DNA of 64,000 nucleotides from Flavobacterium sp. Root901 (GCF_001429765.1 NZ_LMJB01000005.1:2549-66548); one strand, 5' to 3'. Shown: positions 1 to 10,705, counted from the first letter of the stretch. Program-made: numbers and translations. The notes: generated from the sequence alone by a model not told the origin.

Positions 1-3000
1 TGAACATGTAGGCTGGGTAACAGCGCTTAATGTCGGAACTGCAGGAGTTGCAGGCTGGGCGTTGATCACAGCAGCTGATGAAGCAGCCGATGTACATCCG
101 TTAGCCGCAGCCGTTACTGTGTAGCTTCCTGCCGGAGCTGTAATTGTATTCCCTGACTGGGTAACCCCTGTTGAAGGGCTTACCGCATAAGTATTAGAAG
201 CATTGTAGTTTGAAATGGTAAAACTTCCTGTTGCTGTCGAGCACGTAGGCTGGGTAACAGCGCTTAATGCCGGAACAGCTGGAATTGGATTTACAGTAAC
301 TGCTGTAGTTGCAGAAGCTGCACTTTGACATCCTGAAGCATTTGCTATTCTCACACTATAATTTCCTGAAGCAGATACTGTAATAGATTGAGTAGTAGCT
401 CCTGTTGACCACAAATAACTATTTCCTCCACTTGAAGTCAGTATTACACTTCCGCCAGAACAAAATGTAGTAGGTCCGTTTGCCGTAATAGTTGGGGCTG
501 ATGGTGTAGGATTTACAGTTACTGAAACTAACGTTCTGGCACTTTCACATCCAGTTAGAGTCTGACTTACATAATAATTTGCAGATATTAAAGTTTCAGT
601 TCCTGTGTATAATGTTCCGCCAGTTGAAGCACTGTACCATTTTAAATTGGTTCCTGTAGCAGTTAAATCACTGACTTTTTTAGCATCGGCTGCACAAAAT
701 GTCTGCGAAGATGCCGTTGGAGCTGGTGTATTATTTACTGTAACCGATACTAAAGTTCTTGTACTTTCGCAGCTGTTTAAAGTCTGGCTTACATAATAAT
801 TCCCAGAAGTCAAAGTCTCTGTTCCTGTATAAAGTGTTCCTCCAGTATTTGCACTATACCATTTTAAATTAGTTCCTGAAGCAGCTAAATCACTAACTTT
901 TTTAGCATCAATTGCACAAAATGTCTGTGAAGATGCTGTTGGAGCGGCTGTATTGTTTACTGTAACTGCTACCGAAGTTCTTGGACTTTCTCCACAGCTA
1001 TTAGTACTTTGGCTTACATAATATGTCCCTGTTACCAAGGTTTCAGTTCCTGTATATAAGGTTCCGTTTGTTGCAGCGTTGTACCATTTTAAATTGGTTC
1101 CAGTCGCAGCTAAATCACTCACTTTTTTAGCATCAATTGCACAAAATGTTTGTGAAGATGCAGCTGGAGCAGCCGGAACTGTATTTATAGTAACGACTAC
1201 TAAAGTTCTGGTACTCTCACCACAACTATTTGCAGTCTGACTTACATAATAATTTCCACTAGTTAATATTTGATTTGCAGGAAGTGCTGTACCTCCTGAA
1301 GACACATTATACCATTTCAAATTGGTTCCTGCAGCAACTAAATCACTTACTTTTTTATTATCAGCAGCGCAGAATGTCTGTGAAGAAGCAACTGGTGCAG
1401 AAGATGTAGTATTAATAGTTACAGATACCTGGGTGCGTGAACTTTCACATCCGCTTACCGTTTGGCTTGCATAGTAATCACCGGTTGCCAAAGCTTGAGC
1501 CGCTGGAAGAGCTGTTCCTCCAGTTGCAGCGCTATACCATTTTAAATTAGTTCCAGACGCAACTAAATCACTAACTTTTTTATTTTCAGAAGAACAAAAA
1601 GTCTGAGCAGAAGCTGTTGGAGCTGCTGGTGTAAAAGTTACTACAGTTGCCGCAGAGCTATTTCCAGGACATCCTGCAGCATTTATTCTTTTAACAGTGT
1701 AACTTCCGTTCGCAGTAACTGTAATACTTTTTGTTGTTTCTCCAGTTGACCATAAATAAGTCCCTGAATTACCCGATGATGTTAATACAACACTTCCTGT
1801 CGCACATGTAGTTGAACCACTTGCTGAAATTGTAGGTGTACCTGCCTGTGCATTTATTGTTACAACAACTGGTTTTATAAACTGACATCCGTCGGCAGAA
1901 ACTGCTTTTATATAATACGTCCCAGAAGTAGTAACAGCAGCTGGTGTTGTGTAAGCAACAGATGCATTTGCATCTGTCCAATACGAAAGTGTCATATTTG
2001 GAGTACTTCCTGCTGTAACTGCCGGAGCAGTCAAATCTACTGTAGACGGTGCGCATACTGTTGCTGGATTTGTTACAACAAAAATGGATGATTTTGGTGT
2101 TACCGCCGCACTTGCAGAATTGTTTGCCGTATTAGTATCTATTGAAGAAGGTAAAGATGCTGTATTTGTATAATTACCTGATGCATTTATCGATGCAATA
2201 ATTTTTAATGTTGCAGATGTCTGAGCATCTATATCTCCAATACTCCAAATACCTGTTGCAGAATCATAAGCTCCGGCTGATGGCGTCGAGCTTCCATAAG
2301 TGTAACCTGAAGGAAGCAAATCATTTACAGAAACTCCTGAAATATTATTACCTCCTAAATTACTAACTTTAATCGTAAACTCTACGTTAGAACCTATACA
2401 TGGTGTTGCATTATCAACCGTTTTTGTAATTCCTAAATCTGTACATAAAGTAACACTTACAGGTTTTGATTGAGTTTGTGCTCCACAAGTTAAAGTTGAA
2501 GCTACAGAATATGCACCTGTTTTTGTAGCCGTATAAGTTGATGAATTGGCTCCAGCAATAGCTGTTCCGTTAAAATACCACTGATAAGGAGCAAAACCTG
2601 CAGGTGTTGTTAGTTCTGCTTTATTGTTAGTACAGCCTCCGCCTGAAATATATGTCATCGTTGGATCTTCTGGCTGAACAGCAAAATTTGAAAAGAAACC
2701 TGCCATTGAGAATCCCCCTCCTTGCTGCACAATTGAAACCGTCAATTTAGCAGCACTTGATATAGAGAGAATATTTGGACTTCCGATTTGAGTGTCCTCA
2801 AAATTAATTATATACCAACCCGTCGTTCCTAATTGATGACGCGCTGCTATACCGCTTACAGTTTCAATATTTGTTCCATTAACAGATACTACGTCTGTAG
2901 CACTTCTTAAAAGAATATATCCAAAATAAGGTAATGAACCTGTGCCATAATTTCTAAACTTTGCCGTTTCTATAAAATTAGATCCGCCGCATTCTGATAC

Positions 3001-4041
3001 CGGTGCGATTGTAGAAATATCAACCTCACAAGATTGAGCCGTTCCGGAGTAAACAACAATTTTCTTATCTGCAAAAACACGTGATGCTGAAAAGCTCGTA
3101 TTTGAAACACCATTACGAAAAGTATAAAAACTTCCTGCTGTAGCTAAAGTTACGTTAGTTGTACCTACTAATGCCCCGGTTGTCGAATAAGTATCTATTG
3201 TTAAAACTGTGTTGTCTTTTGTAGCAACTACAGTAGTTTGTTCTGCAGTATCATTTCCTTTACCTCTTTCAATAAAATATTCAGTCCCTAAAACTGATTC
3301 TGGCGGGATCTGATTAAAAGCACCATCTCCACAACCATCTGGCATGTCTATAGCTGCAGAAGTATTCATTACAACAGGGTTCGAAGATTCTACCAATGTC
3401 CCTATTGCCGCTTTAAATAAATAACTTTGTCCGGCGTTTAATGTCGTTACAGCAGCATTATTAATTTTTACAGTTGTATTGTCAACAGTAGCCATAATGC
3501 TGTAAATAGGGCGCTGATCTCCAAAACCGCTAAAATTACCCAAAGAGCCATCTCTGTAATATCCTACTCTGAATCTTATTCCAATTCCGGCATCTCCAAA
3601 ACTGGTTAATGCCGCATTTCCTTTAATATCCTGATCACTTCCATCGCCTCCTAAAGCATCAGAAGCAACATTTCGTAAATTAATAGAAACCGGAGCGTTA
3701 GCATTAATTATTAATCCCGCGCCATTTAAAATAGTATTTAAAGCAAACGCAGGAGCATCTTTAGGCAAACCTGCAAATCTATAAACAGCAGGAGTTCCTT
3801 TTACTGCAGTTAAATTTGTTACCAAAGTACCATTACTTTTTGAGAGAGTAATGTTTACAGTAGTTGTAGAATTTGTTGCTATAACAATTTCATTGGCTTT
3901 ACTAAAATATTGCCACGGTGCAGGGGCAATATAATGCTTCGTATAAAATTGAGCTGAAGCACTATAGCTTATTAGTAAAAAAAACAAAACAAGAAATTGT
4001 GGTTTGATAAATTTAAACCAATTAAAAGTAAAGTTACGCAT
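1..4041 (-). CDS. Giant secreted Ig-repeat/DUF11 surface protein (5' part, runs off the window)
   Basis: One open frame of 1347 codons runs from the ATG at 4041 to the window edge; I spot-checked the frame at about seven places. It starts with a signal peptide (about residues 1-31, hydrophobic core then SYSASAQ). Residues about 60-400 resemble the IgGFc-binding-type N-terminal region of Bacteroidota surface proteins. About residues 545-655 are a DUF11 repeat (DLGITKTVDN start, TANNSA end). Residues about 810-1175 hold five tandem Ig-like repeats with the KWYS..TGGT and YYVSQT..GCES motifs, followed by a second repeat type (SAVTQPTCS). Such proteins are usually exported by the type IX system through a C-terminal domain, which would lie outside the window. 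Adhesion or gliding is inferred from the family, not shown. Confidence 0.85.
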   Translation of the reverse strand, partial: MRNFTFNWFKFIKPQFLVLFFLLISYSASAQFYTKHYIAPAPWQYFSKANEIVIATNSTTTVNITLSKSNGTLVTNLTAVKGTPAVYRFAGLPKDAPAFALNTILNGAGLIINANAPVSINLRNVASDALGGDGSDQDIKGNAALTSFGDAGIGIRFRVGYYRDGSLGNFSGFGDQRPIYSIMATVDNTTVKINNAAVTTLNAGQSYLFKAAIGTLVESSNPVVMNTSAAIDMPDGCGDGAFNQIPPESVLGTEYFIERGKGNDTAEQTTVVATKDNTVLTIDTYSTTGALVGTTNVTLATAGSFYTFRNGVSNTSFSASRVFADKKIVVYSGTAQSCEVDISTIAPVSECGGSNFIETAKFRNYGTGSLPYFGYILLRSATDVVSVNGTNIETVSGIAARHQLGTTGWYIINFEDTQIGSPNILSISSAAKLTVSIVQQGGGFSMAGFFSNFAVQPEDPTMTYISGGGCTNNKAELTTPAGFAPYQWYFNGTAIAGANSSTYTATKTGAYSVASTLTCGAQTQSKPVSVTLCTDLGITKTVDNATPCIGSNVEFTIKVSNLGGNNISGVSVNDLLPSGYTYGSSTPSAGAYDSATGIWSIGDIDAQTSATLKIIASINASGNYTNTASLPSSIDTNTANNSASAAVTPKSSIFVVTNPATVCAPSTVDLTAPAVTAGSTPNMTLSYWTDANASVAYTTPAAVTTSGTYYIKAVSADGCQFIKPVVVTINAQAGTPTISASGSTTCATGSVVLTSSGNSGTYLWSTGETTKSITVTANGSYTVKRINAAGCPGNSSAATVVTFTPAAPTASAQTFCSSENKKVSDLVASGTNLKWYSAATGGTALPAAQALATGDYYASQTVSGCESSRTQVSVTINTTSSAPVASSQTFCAADNKKVSDLVAAGTNLKWYNVSSGGTALPANQILTSGNYYVSQTANSCGESTRTLVVVTINTVPAAPAASSQTFCAIDAKKVSDLAATGTNLKWYNAATNGTLYTGTETLVTGTYYVSQSTNSCGESPRTSVAVTVNNTAAPTASSQTFCAIDAKKVSDLAASGTNLKWYSANTGGTLYTGTETLTSGNYYVSQTLNSCESTRTLVSVTVNNTPAPTASSQTFCAADAKKVSDLTATGTNLKWYSASTGGTLYTGTETLISANYYVSQTLTGCESARTLVSVTVNPTPSAPTITANGPTTFCSGGSVILTSSGGNSYLWSTGATTQSITVSASGNYSVRIANASGCQSAASATTAVTVNPIPAVPALSAVTQPTCSTATGSFTISNYNASNTYAVSPSTGVTQSGNTITAPAGSYTVTAAANGCTSAASSAAVINAQPATPAVPTLSAVTQPTCS
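516..1640 (-). repeat. Five tandem ~225-bp coding repeats (Ig-like modules)
   Basis: The same block (encoding the K-V-S-D-L, KWYS, TGGT and SQT..C-S-RT motifs) recurs five times inside the giant secreted protein. Marker positions at 701, 923, 1148, 1376 and 1601 give periods of 222, 225, 228 and 225 bp, all multiples of three. DNA identity between copies is visibly high, so recombination could change copy number. A second repeat type with a 237-bp spacing (positions 10 and 247) starts next to it. Confidence 0.8.
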
Positions 4042-4583
4042 ATACAGACTCGGTATTAATTTGAGTAAAGGATATTATAGAAGCTGAAGACCAAAGAATG
4101 ATGATCAGATTATTTAGCAGATACGAAAAAAATAAAAGGGTAGATTTACGATTATTGAAAAAAGTTTTATCAAAATCATTAAAAAGATAAGAAATCTTAT
4201 AGACCATAATTTTTTCGGGTTCAGGACACATAGTTGTCTTTGGATTAAATTAGCAGATTTGGTGGCGCGAAAGTATATAAACACCTCAATACTAGCTACA
4301 TTACTCGATAAACTACCCAGAAAAACGTTGAAATACACTTTTTGTCGACAAAAAATAACTTTGGAATGCCAATAAACATAGTGATTTAACAACAAATCAA
4401 CAGAAATTTCTTAATTTTTTAATATAATTGCAATATTTTGAAGATTTAGTAACAAAAACGCAACATTATCTTACAAATAAGAAAACATAAAGCTACAGAA
4501 AATGAACACAAAATACTGATTTTCAGATATTTGATTAAAATTATAAAAAATAAAAAATTGTAATAAAATATTCCTGACAGGAC
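4042..4583. other. AT-rich spacer between queG and the giant surface protein gene
   Basis: 542 bp with no convincing gene. Two short minus-strand open frames (4034-4231, 4114-4395) overlap each other and the start of the surface protein gene and have no domain or good start. The spacer should hold the surface protein promoter. The best -7-like match on the minus strand is TACTTTCG near 4270, which is one base off consensus and lacks a good -33 partner. A 10-bp palindrome (TTGTCGACAA) near 4342 is the only compact symmetry seen. Confidence 0.5.
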
Positions 4584-5510
4584 TTACTTCAGAAATTTTA
4601 TATTTCGTTTAAGTCCGTCGAATTTTGTTCTTTTTATAGGGGAATTTTTAAAAACTTTTTGGAAAGTTTCTTCAGTAATTTCTGACCATTCTTTTTTAGA
4701 AAAGGAAATTAAATCCGGATTTGGATTAAAAAGTGGTTCAGAATGAGGTTTAGAAAATCGGTTCCAAGGACAGACATCCTGACAAGTATCACAACCAAAC
4801 ATCCAGTCATCAAATTTCCCTTTCATATCATCAGGGATATTTTCTTTTAGTTCAATCGTATAATAAGAAATACATTTACTTCCATCAACTATATATGGCG
4901 CAAGAATTGCCTGTGTAGGACAAGCATCAATACATGCCGTACAGGAACCGCAGTGATCTGTTACGGCATGATCATATTCTAAGTCTAAATCTAAAATTAA
5001 TTCTGCTATAAAATAAAAGGAGCCAACTTTCTGGGTAATTAAATTACTGTTCTTACCTATCCATCCTAAACCGCTTTTAGCAGCCCAGGCTTTGTCCAGA
5101 ACCGGAGCAGAATCTACAAATGCGCGGCCAGAAACTTCACCAATATTCTCTTGAATGGAATATAGAAGTTCCTTTAATTTTTCTTTAATTACAAAATGAT
5201 AATCCTGACCATATGCATATTTTGATATTTTAAAACTGTCTGTATTCTGAGATTCTGAAGGAAAATAATTCAGCAAAAGAGACACTACACTTTTAGCATC
5301 ATCAACCAATAAGGTCGGATCTAAACGTTTATCAAAATGGTTTTCCATATACGCCATCTGACCATTATGGTTATTATTCAGCCATTTTTCAAGCCGGGGT
5401 GCTTCCTGTTCTAAAAAACCAGCCTGAGATATTCCACAAGAAATAAAACCCAGTCTTTTGGCTTCTTCTTTTATAAATTTTGAATATGTTTCTTTTGAAT
5501 TGATACTCAT
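4584..5510 (-). CDS. queG: Epoxyqueuosine reductase
   Basis: 308 residues, family length. QueG reduces epoxyqueuosine to queuosine in tRNA, the last step of queuosine synthesis, using a corrinoid and two [4Fe-4S] clusters. Visible hallmarks are the catalytic-type Asp133 in [12 protein letters not shown] and two ferredoxin-like cysteine sets: C187, C190, C193, C197 ([12 protein letters not shown]) and C213, C240, C243, C247 ([12 protein letters not shown]). Its ATG overlaps the P450 stop codon (ATGA, 5507-5510), so the two are probably translationally coupled. A queuosine-precursor transporter gene lies elsewhere in the window (47898). Confidence 0.95.
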   Translation of the reverse strand: MSINSKETYSKFIKEEAKRLGFISCGISQAGFLEQEAPRLEKWLNNNHNGQMAYMENHFDKRLDPTLLVDDAKSVVSLLLNYFPSESQNTDSFKISKYAYGQDYHFVIKEKLKELLYSIQENIGEVSGRAFVDSAPVLDKAWAAKSGLGWIGKNSNLITQKVGSFYFIAELILDLDLEYDHAVTDHCGSCTACIDACPTQAILAPYIVDGSKCISYYTIELKENIPDDMKGKFDDWMFGCDTCQDVCPWNRFSKPHSEPLFNPNPDLISFSKKEWSEITEETFQKVFKNSPIKRTKFDGLKRNIKFLK

Positions 5511-6853
5511 CTTTTAGAAAATGAAACTTCAACATTGACAGGCTTTAGCGTAATGAGAGGATTAAATTGTACTGTATAATTCTGAGATTTAATGACATAT
5601 TTTTTTACAATTTGAGATATTGTCAGACACATTTCATAAATGGCAAATCCGGTTCCAATGCACATTCTTGGCCCGGCACCAAACGGATAGAAATATTGCA
5701 TGGACTCTTTTTTTTGCTCGCCGAGAAAGCGTTCAGGAATGAATTCATCTGGATTTTCCCAATATTTGGGATTACGATGCAATTCATAAAAAGAAACTCC
5801 AATTAATGTATTTTTTTTTATTTTAAACTCTCCAAGAGAATCATCTTCAAGATTTTGTCTGTCCGTAATCCATGCTGGCGGATATAAACGCATCGATTCA
5901 TTTAAAACAGCATTTGTATATGTCATTTTTTGAAGTTTCTCGACAATATTTTCCGTATGCGATTCAATCTCAACAATCTCATTTAATATTTTTTGTTGTA
6001 CTTCCGGATTCTTTCCTAAAAGATAAAGTGTAAATGTTAAAGCATTTGCAGTTGTTTCATGTCCCGCAATAAACAAAACTTTGATTTCGTCAATCAATTG
6101 TTCAATAGACATACTTTCTCCAGTATCTTCATATCTGGTTTCCAAAAGCATATTTAGCAAATCATTTATTTCTTCTGTTGAAGATTTTCTCTCTTCAATA
6201 ATTTCACGAATAATATTGTTATTTTCTTCTGCAAGTTTAAGATGTTTCTTTACCTGACCACTCAATGAAAACCACCATGCTTTATGAGGTAGTCTAATTT
6301 CCTTTATTAAGAAATTCTGAACTTCTTCAATAATAAATTTTATACGTTCAAATTTATTTTCAGCTGTCGAAAGCTGAAATAAAGATTTTGCTACAACATT
6401 AAATGCCAGATTACTCATTACAGGAAAAACATTAATTGATTGATCTTCAACCAAATTATCTATTTCCAAAGTAATAGTACTGTTCATATTATCAACCAGC
6501 TGATTCATTTTTTGTTTATGAAATGCCGGCTGGATAAGTCTTCTTTGTTTTAACCAAAAATCACCATCGCTGGTTAAAAGTCCTTTTCCTAAATATTTTG
6601 AAAGATATATAGACTGAAATTTAGATTTATGATAATTCTTTTGATTTTTAACTAAAATATATTGTGCAATTTCATTGTCTCTTGACAAAATGATATGTTT
6701 AGAGAAACCAATTCTAATAGCAAAAGAATCTCCAAATTTTTCGAAATATCTCTTATGAAAAGGAATCGGATTTCTTCGAACACCTTCAGCATCTTTCAAA
6801 AACCTTAATATCGAAAGCCTGCCCGGGTAATTATATTTTTTGTTTTCAGACAT
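5507..6853 (-). CDS. Cytochrome P450
   Basis: 448 residues from the ATG at 6853; an in-frame ATG at 6877 would add eight hydrophobic residues, but [12 protein letters not shown] looks like the natural start. The I-helix motif [10 protein letters not shown] (about residue 265), the K-helix ExxR (NESMR) and the heme loop [10 protein letters not shown] with the thiolate Cys (about residue 398) are all present, so it should bind heme. No membrane anchor remains with the short start, suggesting a soluble protein. Substrate is unknown. It overlaps queG by 4 nt, and no ferredoxin or ferredoxin reductase gene is adjacent, so its electron donor must be encoded elsewhere. Confidence 0.93.
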   Translation of the reverse strand: MSENKKYNYPGRLSILRFLKDAEGVRRNPIPFHKRYFEKFGDSFAIRIGFSKHIILSRDNEIAQYILVKNQKNYHKSKFQSIYLSKYLGKGLLTSDGDFWLKQRRLIQPAFHKQKMNQLVDNMNSTITLEIDNLVEDQSINVFPVMSNLAFNVVAKSLFQLSTAENKFERIKFIIEEVQNFLIKEIRLPHKAWWFSLSGQVKKHLKLAEENNNIIREIIEERKSSTEEINDLLNMLLETRYEDTGESMSIEQLIDEIKVLFIAGHETTANALTFTLYLLGKNPEVQQKILNEIVEIESHTENIVEKLQKMTYTNAVLNESMRLYPPAWITDRQNLEDDSLGEFKIKKNTLIGVSFYELHRNPKYWENPDEFIPERFLGEQKKESMQYFYPFGAGPRMCIGTGFAIYEMCLTISQIVKKYVIKSQNYTVQFNPLITLKPVNVEVSFSKR

Positions 6854-6914
6854 TTTGAATAGAATTAAAATAAACATCTTTGTGCTGATGTTTAGTTTTT
6901 CTCATTAACCAAAT

Positions 6915-7730
6915 TTATTTATTGTGCAGCAGAATCCATTCTGTAATATCTTTTATATTCTGAACTTCTGTATCAGGTGTATTCATTCCAACATCATGTC
7001 CTTTGCCTTCTCTAATAAGCAATTTTGAATCTATGCCTTTGCTTTTTAATTCATTGTAAAGATCCTGAGACTGGCTCACGTTTACTAAATTATCTGCATC
7101 ACCATGAATCAAGAGTGTTGGTATATTTGAAATAACATTAAATGGGCTTATTTTAATTAATGCAGCATTGTCTGAAGTTGTATCTATTTTAGCTGCTGCC
7201 AGTTTTTCGATGATATCCAAATGACCATTTTTCTTCATAAACGCTACAGCTTCAGGAGAATTCAATCTTGATGGGGCACACAGTGCCGTTATAGATCTCA
7301 TATTCTTTTTGGTATAACCATACAATAATGCCAAATGAGCGCCTGCACTAATTCCAACAATATGATATCCTTTTTTAGGATAACCGTATTTCCCGGAAGC
7401 TTCTGAAACATAAGTAATAGCTGCATCAATATCTGCTAATAAATCCCGCGCAGAAATTTTATTACTAACATATCGATAATCAACATTAGCAACAACAAAT
7501 CCTTTATCACATATATCTTTGGCATGTTTACTTGTATATTCAAGTCCGCCCATTGACCACGCTCCTCCATGAAGAAGTATAACAACTGGTAAATCGTTTA
7601 AGTTACCACTTGGAACATATAAATCTAAAACTTGTTGTGGTGCTTTTCCATAAGCCAGATGCTGAGGATTTTTAGTTTGGCTAAAAGAGCAGAAACAACT
7701 AAATAATAAAAATAAAAGGAAATTCTTCAT
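6915..7730 (-). CDS. Exported alpha/beta-hydrolase (esterase/lipase family)
   Basis: 271 residues with a signal peptide (about 1-18, ending CSFSQ). The oxyanion-hole motif HGGAWSMGG (about residue 54), nucleophile elbow GISAGAH (Ser128), acid (GDADN, Asp211 or Asp213) and base (GKGHDVG, His245) match the BD-FAE/HSL-like carboxylesterase fold. It would act in the periplasm on an unknown ester. It lies between ruvB (9 bp downstream of its stop) and the P450 on the same strand and may share their transcript. Confidence 0.88.
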   Translation of the reverse strand: MKNFLLFLLFSCFCSFSQTKNPQHLAYGKAPQQVLDLYVPSGNLNDLPVVILLHGGAWSMGGLEYTSKHAKDICDKGFVVANVDYRYVSNKISARDLLADIDAAITYVSEASGKYGYPKKGYHIVGISAGAHLALLYGYTKKNMRSITALCAPSRLNSPEAVAFMKKNGHLDIIEKLAAAKIDTTSDNAALIKISPFNVISNIPTLLIHGDADNLVNVSQSQDLYNELKSKGIDSKLLIREGKGHDVGMNTPDTEVQNIKDITEWILLHNK

Positions 7731-7739
7731 AGTTTAAAT

Positions 7740-8762
7740 TTAAAATAATCCTCCCTGGATATTAACATTAATCTTCCCTAAGTGCTTATAAGCTTTATCT
7801 GTAACCTCACGACCACGAGGAGTACGCATGATAAATCCTTCCTGAATCAGGAATGGTTCATAAACTTCTTCAATAGTTTCACTGCTTTCAGATACGGCTG
7901 TAGCCAAAGTTGAAAGACCAACAGGTCCGCCCTTAAATTTATTAATGATAGTCAATAAAATCTTATTGTCCATTTCATCCAATCCATGTGCATCAACATT
8001 TAGGGCTTTTAATGCATATTTAGATATTTCAAGATCAATTGTTCCGTTACCTTTTATCTGGGCAAAATCACGAACTCTTCTCAATAAAGCATTTGCAATA
8101 CGAGGTGTGCCCCTGCTTCTGCCTGCAATTTCGATTGCAGCTTCCAGATCAATTGGCATTTTTAATATTCCGGCACTTCGTTCAACAATAGTGGTCAAAA
8201 GTTCCGTAGAGTAATACTGCAAACGGGATGAAATACCAAAACGGGCTCTCATTGGAGCTGTTAATAATCCGGAACGGGTAGTTGCTCCAATTAACGTAAA
8301 AGGATTTAGATTGATTTGAACAGTTCTTGCATTAGGACCTGATTCAATCATAATATCTATTTTGAAATCTTCCATCGCAGAATATAAATACTCTTCGACA
8401 ATAGGACTCAAACGATGAATTTCATCAATAAACAAAACATCTCTTTCATCAAGATTGGTAAGCAGTCCTGCCAAATCCCCTGGTTTATCAAGAACAGGTC
8501 CGGAAGTAATTTTGATACCAACTTCTAATTCATTTGCCAAAATATTAGCCAAAGTTGTTTTACCTAATCCCGGAGGACCATGAAATAATGCATGATCAAG
8601 TGCCTCACCACGTTGATTAGCTGCTGCAACAAAAACTTTTAGATTTTCCAAAACCTGGTCTTGCCCCGCAAAATCATCAAATGACAGCGGACGCAATCTT
8701 TTTTCAAGATCTAATTCTTCAGAGTTATATCCTTTACTAGTAGGATCAAGATTTTCATTCAT
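7740..8762 (-). CDS. ruvB: Holliday junction branch-migration helicase RuvB
   Basis: 340 residues, normal length. RuvB is the AAA+ motor that, with RuvA, drives branch migration of Holliday junctions. Walker A ([10 protein letters not shown], about residue 64), Walker B ([10 protein letters not shown]), sensor 1 (GATTRSGLL) and arginine finger (MRARFG) are visible, followed by the C-terminal winged helix. The start MNENLDPT matches the family. A -7 box (TATCTTTG, 8767-8774) ends only 4 nt before the ATG, so the mRNA may be leaderless. Confidence 0.97.
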   Translation of the reverse strand: MNENLDPTSKGYNSEELDLEKRLRPLSFDDFAGQDQVLENLKVFVAAANQRGEALDHALFHGPPGLGKTTLANILANELEVGIKITSGPVLDKPGDLAGLLTNLDERDVLFIDEIHRLSPIVEEYLYSAMEDFKIDIMIESGPNARTVQINLNPFTLIGATTRSGLLTAPMRARFGISSRLQYYSTELLTTIVERSAGILKMPIDLEAAIEIAGRSRGTPRIANALLRRVRDFAQIKGNGTIDLEISKYALKALNVDAHGLDEMDNKILLTIINKFKGGPVGLSTLATAVSESSETIEEVYEPFLIQEGFIMRTPRGREVTDKAYKHLGKINVNIQGGLF

Positions 8763-8766
8763 TCTA

Positions 8767-8774
8767 CAAAGATA
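8767..8774 (-). promoter_or_regulatory. Candidate ruvB promoter -7 box, start-proximal
   Basis: TATCTTTG on the minus strand matches TAnnTTTG. A T-rich TTTA sits about 18 nt upstream where TTTG is expected. Only TAGA separates the box from the ruvB ATG, which predicts a leaderless or nearly leaderless transcript. Confidence 0.45.
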
Positions 8775-8833
8775 TAGAAACTAATTAGTTTGTAAAACAG
8801 TAAAAATGAACGATCAAAACTTTAACTAAACAA

Positions 8834-8861
8834 AAAAGACTGCCATTTCTGACAGTCTTTT
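8834..8861 (-). terminator. Terminator of the act-cox operon
   Basis: Perfect 9-bp stem AAAAGACTG/CAGTCTTTT with a 10-nt loop; on the minus strand it is followed by a T-rich tract. It lies 12 bp past the coxA stop codon and before ruvB. Confidence 0.8.
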
Positions 8862-8872
8862 GTTATTTTTTT

Positions 8873-10675
8873 CTAGTGGTGTAAAACTTCTTCACCTTCT
8901 TTCATTGGTACATTTTGTGGTACAAAATCTACATCATGATTCGGGTTACTGTAGTCATACGGCCAACGATATACATGAGGAATTTCTCCAGGCCAGTTTC
9001 CGTGAATATGCTCAACCGGAGTTGTCCACTCTAAAGTTGTAGATTTCCATGGATTTTGAATCGCTTTCTTACCGTAGAAAATACTGCTAAAGAAGTTGTA
9101 TAAGAATACTAATTGGAACGCACCTCCTACAAGGGCAAATGTTGTAATTAAAACATTCACATTTTGCAAATCATCAAATAATGGGAAGTTCGTATTTGTA
9201 TAATAACGTCTAGGTAAACCAGCTAATCCAATAAAGTGCATTGGGAAGAATACTCCATAAGCACAAACTGCAGTTACCCAAAAGTGAATATAACCTAAAT
9301 TTTTATTTAACATTCTTCCGTACATTTTAGGGAACCAGTGGTAAATACCAGCAAACATTCCATAAAGTGCAGAGATACCCATTACTAAGTGAAAGTGAGC
9401 AATTACGAAGTAAGTATCATGAACGTTAATATCTAAAGTACTGTCTCCTAAAATGATCCCGGTTAAACCTCCAGTAATGAAAGTAGAAACCATCCCGATA
9501 GAGAACAACATTGCAGGGTTAAATTGTAAGTTACCTTTCCATAAAGTTGTAATCCAGTTAAACGCTTTTACAGCAGATGGAATTGCAATCAACAAAGTTG
9601 TAAAAGTAAATACAGATCCTAAGAAAGGATTCATACCTGAAATAAACATGTGGTGACCCCAAACAATAGTAGATAAGAATGCAATTGCAAGAACTGACAT
9701 AATCATCGCTCTGTAACCAAAGATTGGTTTACGAGAGTTTGTAGCCATAATTTCAGAAACAAGACCCATTGCTGGTAAGATTACGATGTAAACCTCAGGG
9801 TGACCCAAGAACCAGAATAAGTGTTCAAATAATACCGGAGAACCTCCCTGATAATGTAAAACCTCTCCTGCAATATAGATGTCTGATAAGAAGAATGAAG
9901 TACCAAAACTTCTATCAAAAATTAATAATAAAGCAGCTGATAATAATACCGGGAATGAAATAACACCAATAATAGCAGTTACGAAAAATGTCCAGATTGT
10001 AAGTGGAAGTCTAGTCATAGACATTCCTTTAGTTCTTAAATTAATAACCGTTACAATGTAGTTTAACGATCCCATTAAAGAAGAAGCGATAAAGATAGCC
10101 ATTGAAACTAACCATAAAGTCATACCTGTTCCAGATCCTGGGATAGCTTGTGGTAATGCACTCAATGGAGGATAAATTGTCCAACCTGCAGAAGCTGGTC
10201 CAGCTTCAACAAATAAAGAACATAACATTACTACAGCAGATAAGAAAAATAACCAGTATGAAATCATGTTCATAAATCCGGAAGCCATATCTCGCGCTCC
10301 AATCTGAAGCGGAATAAGTAAATTACTAAAAGTTCCACTTAAACCGGCTGTCAGTACAAAGAATACCATTATGGTACCATGGATTGTAACTAAAGCTAAA
10401 TAAATATCATTTGCCATTACACCATCAGGTGCAAATTTATCTCCTAATAAAACATTGAATATTTTAAAAGACTCTTCTGGCCACGCTAACTGCATTCTGA
10501 AAAGCAAGGACATTGCAATACCAATTACTCCCATAACAATACCAGTAATCAAGTATTGTTTAGCAATCATTTTGTGATCAATACTAAAAATATATTTAGT
10601 AATGAACGTGTCTTTATGATGATGTTCGTGCTCGTGATCGTGTCCGTGATCGTGACCGTGCGCTTCTGCTGACAT
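8873..10675 (-). CDS. coxA: Cytochrome c oxidase subunit I
   Basis: 600 residues, multi-pass membrane protein with the heme-copper oxidase signature: WFLGHPEVY (CuB His and cross-linked Tyr region), GHHMF (CuB His pair) and HFHLVMG (heme ligands). It reduces O2 to water and pumps protons. The N-terminus is unusual: about 20 residues are dominated by His and Asp/Glu (HGHDHGHDHEHEHHH), a possible metal-binding tail. It is the last gene of the act-cox operon, 30 bp after coxB. No subunit III or IV gene is present, so these must be elsewhere. Confidence 0.97.
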   Translation of the reverse strand: MSAEAHGHDHGHDHEHEHHHKDTFITKYIFSIDHKMIAKQYLITGIVMGVIGIAMSLLFRMQLAWPEESFKIFNVLLGDKFAPDGVMANDIYLALVTIHGTIMVFFVLTAGLSGTFSNLLIPLQIGARDMASGFMNMISYWLFFLSAVVMLCSLFVEAGPASAGWTIYPPLSALPQAIPGSGTGMTLWLVSMAIFIASSLMGSLNYIVTVINLRTKGMSMTRLPLTIWTFFVTAIIGVISFPVLLSAALLLIFDRSFGTSFFLSDIYIAGEVLHYQGGSPVLFEHLFWFLGHPEVYIVILPAMGLVSEIMATNSRKPIFGYRAMIMSVLAIAFLSTIVWGHHMFISGMNPFLGSVFTFTTLLIAIPSAVKAFNWITTLWKGNLQFNPAMLFSIGMVSTFITGGLTGIILGDSTLDINVHDTYFVIAHFHLVMGISALYGMFAGIYHWFPKMYGRMLNKNLGYIHFWVTAVCAYGVFFPMHFIGLAGLPRRYYTNTNFPLFDDLQNVNVLITTFALVGGAFQLVFLYNFFSSIFYGKKAIQNPWKSTTLEWTTPVEHIHGNWPGEIPHVYRWPYDYSNPNHDVDFVPQNVPMKEGEEVLHH

Positions 10676-10705
10676 ATATGTGTACTTTAAATTTTCTTAA
10701 TAATA

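Noticed and set aside
516..1640. Regular tandem array resembling a CRISPR array
   Set aside because: Unit length is ~225 bp, in frame and coding; there are no short unique spacers and no cas genes.
4335..4355. TTGTCGACAA palindrome as a possible operator
   Set aside because: Single copy, no partner gene or promoter nearby that would give it meaning.
4034..4395. Two short minus-strand open frames before the giant surface protein gene
   Set aside because: They overlap each other and the real start, have no domain, signal or promoter support and look like chance frames in AT-rich DNA.
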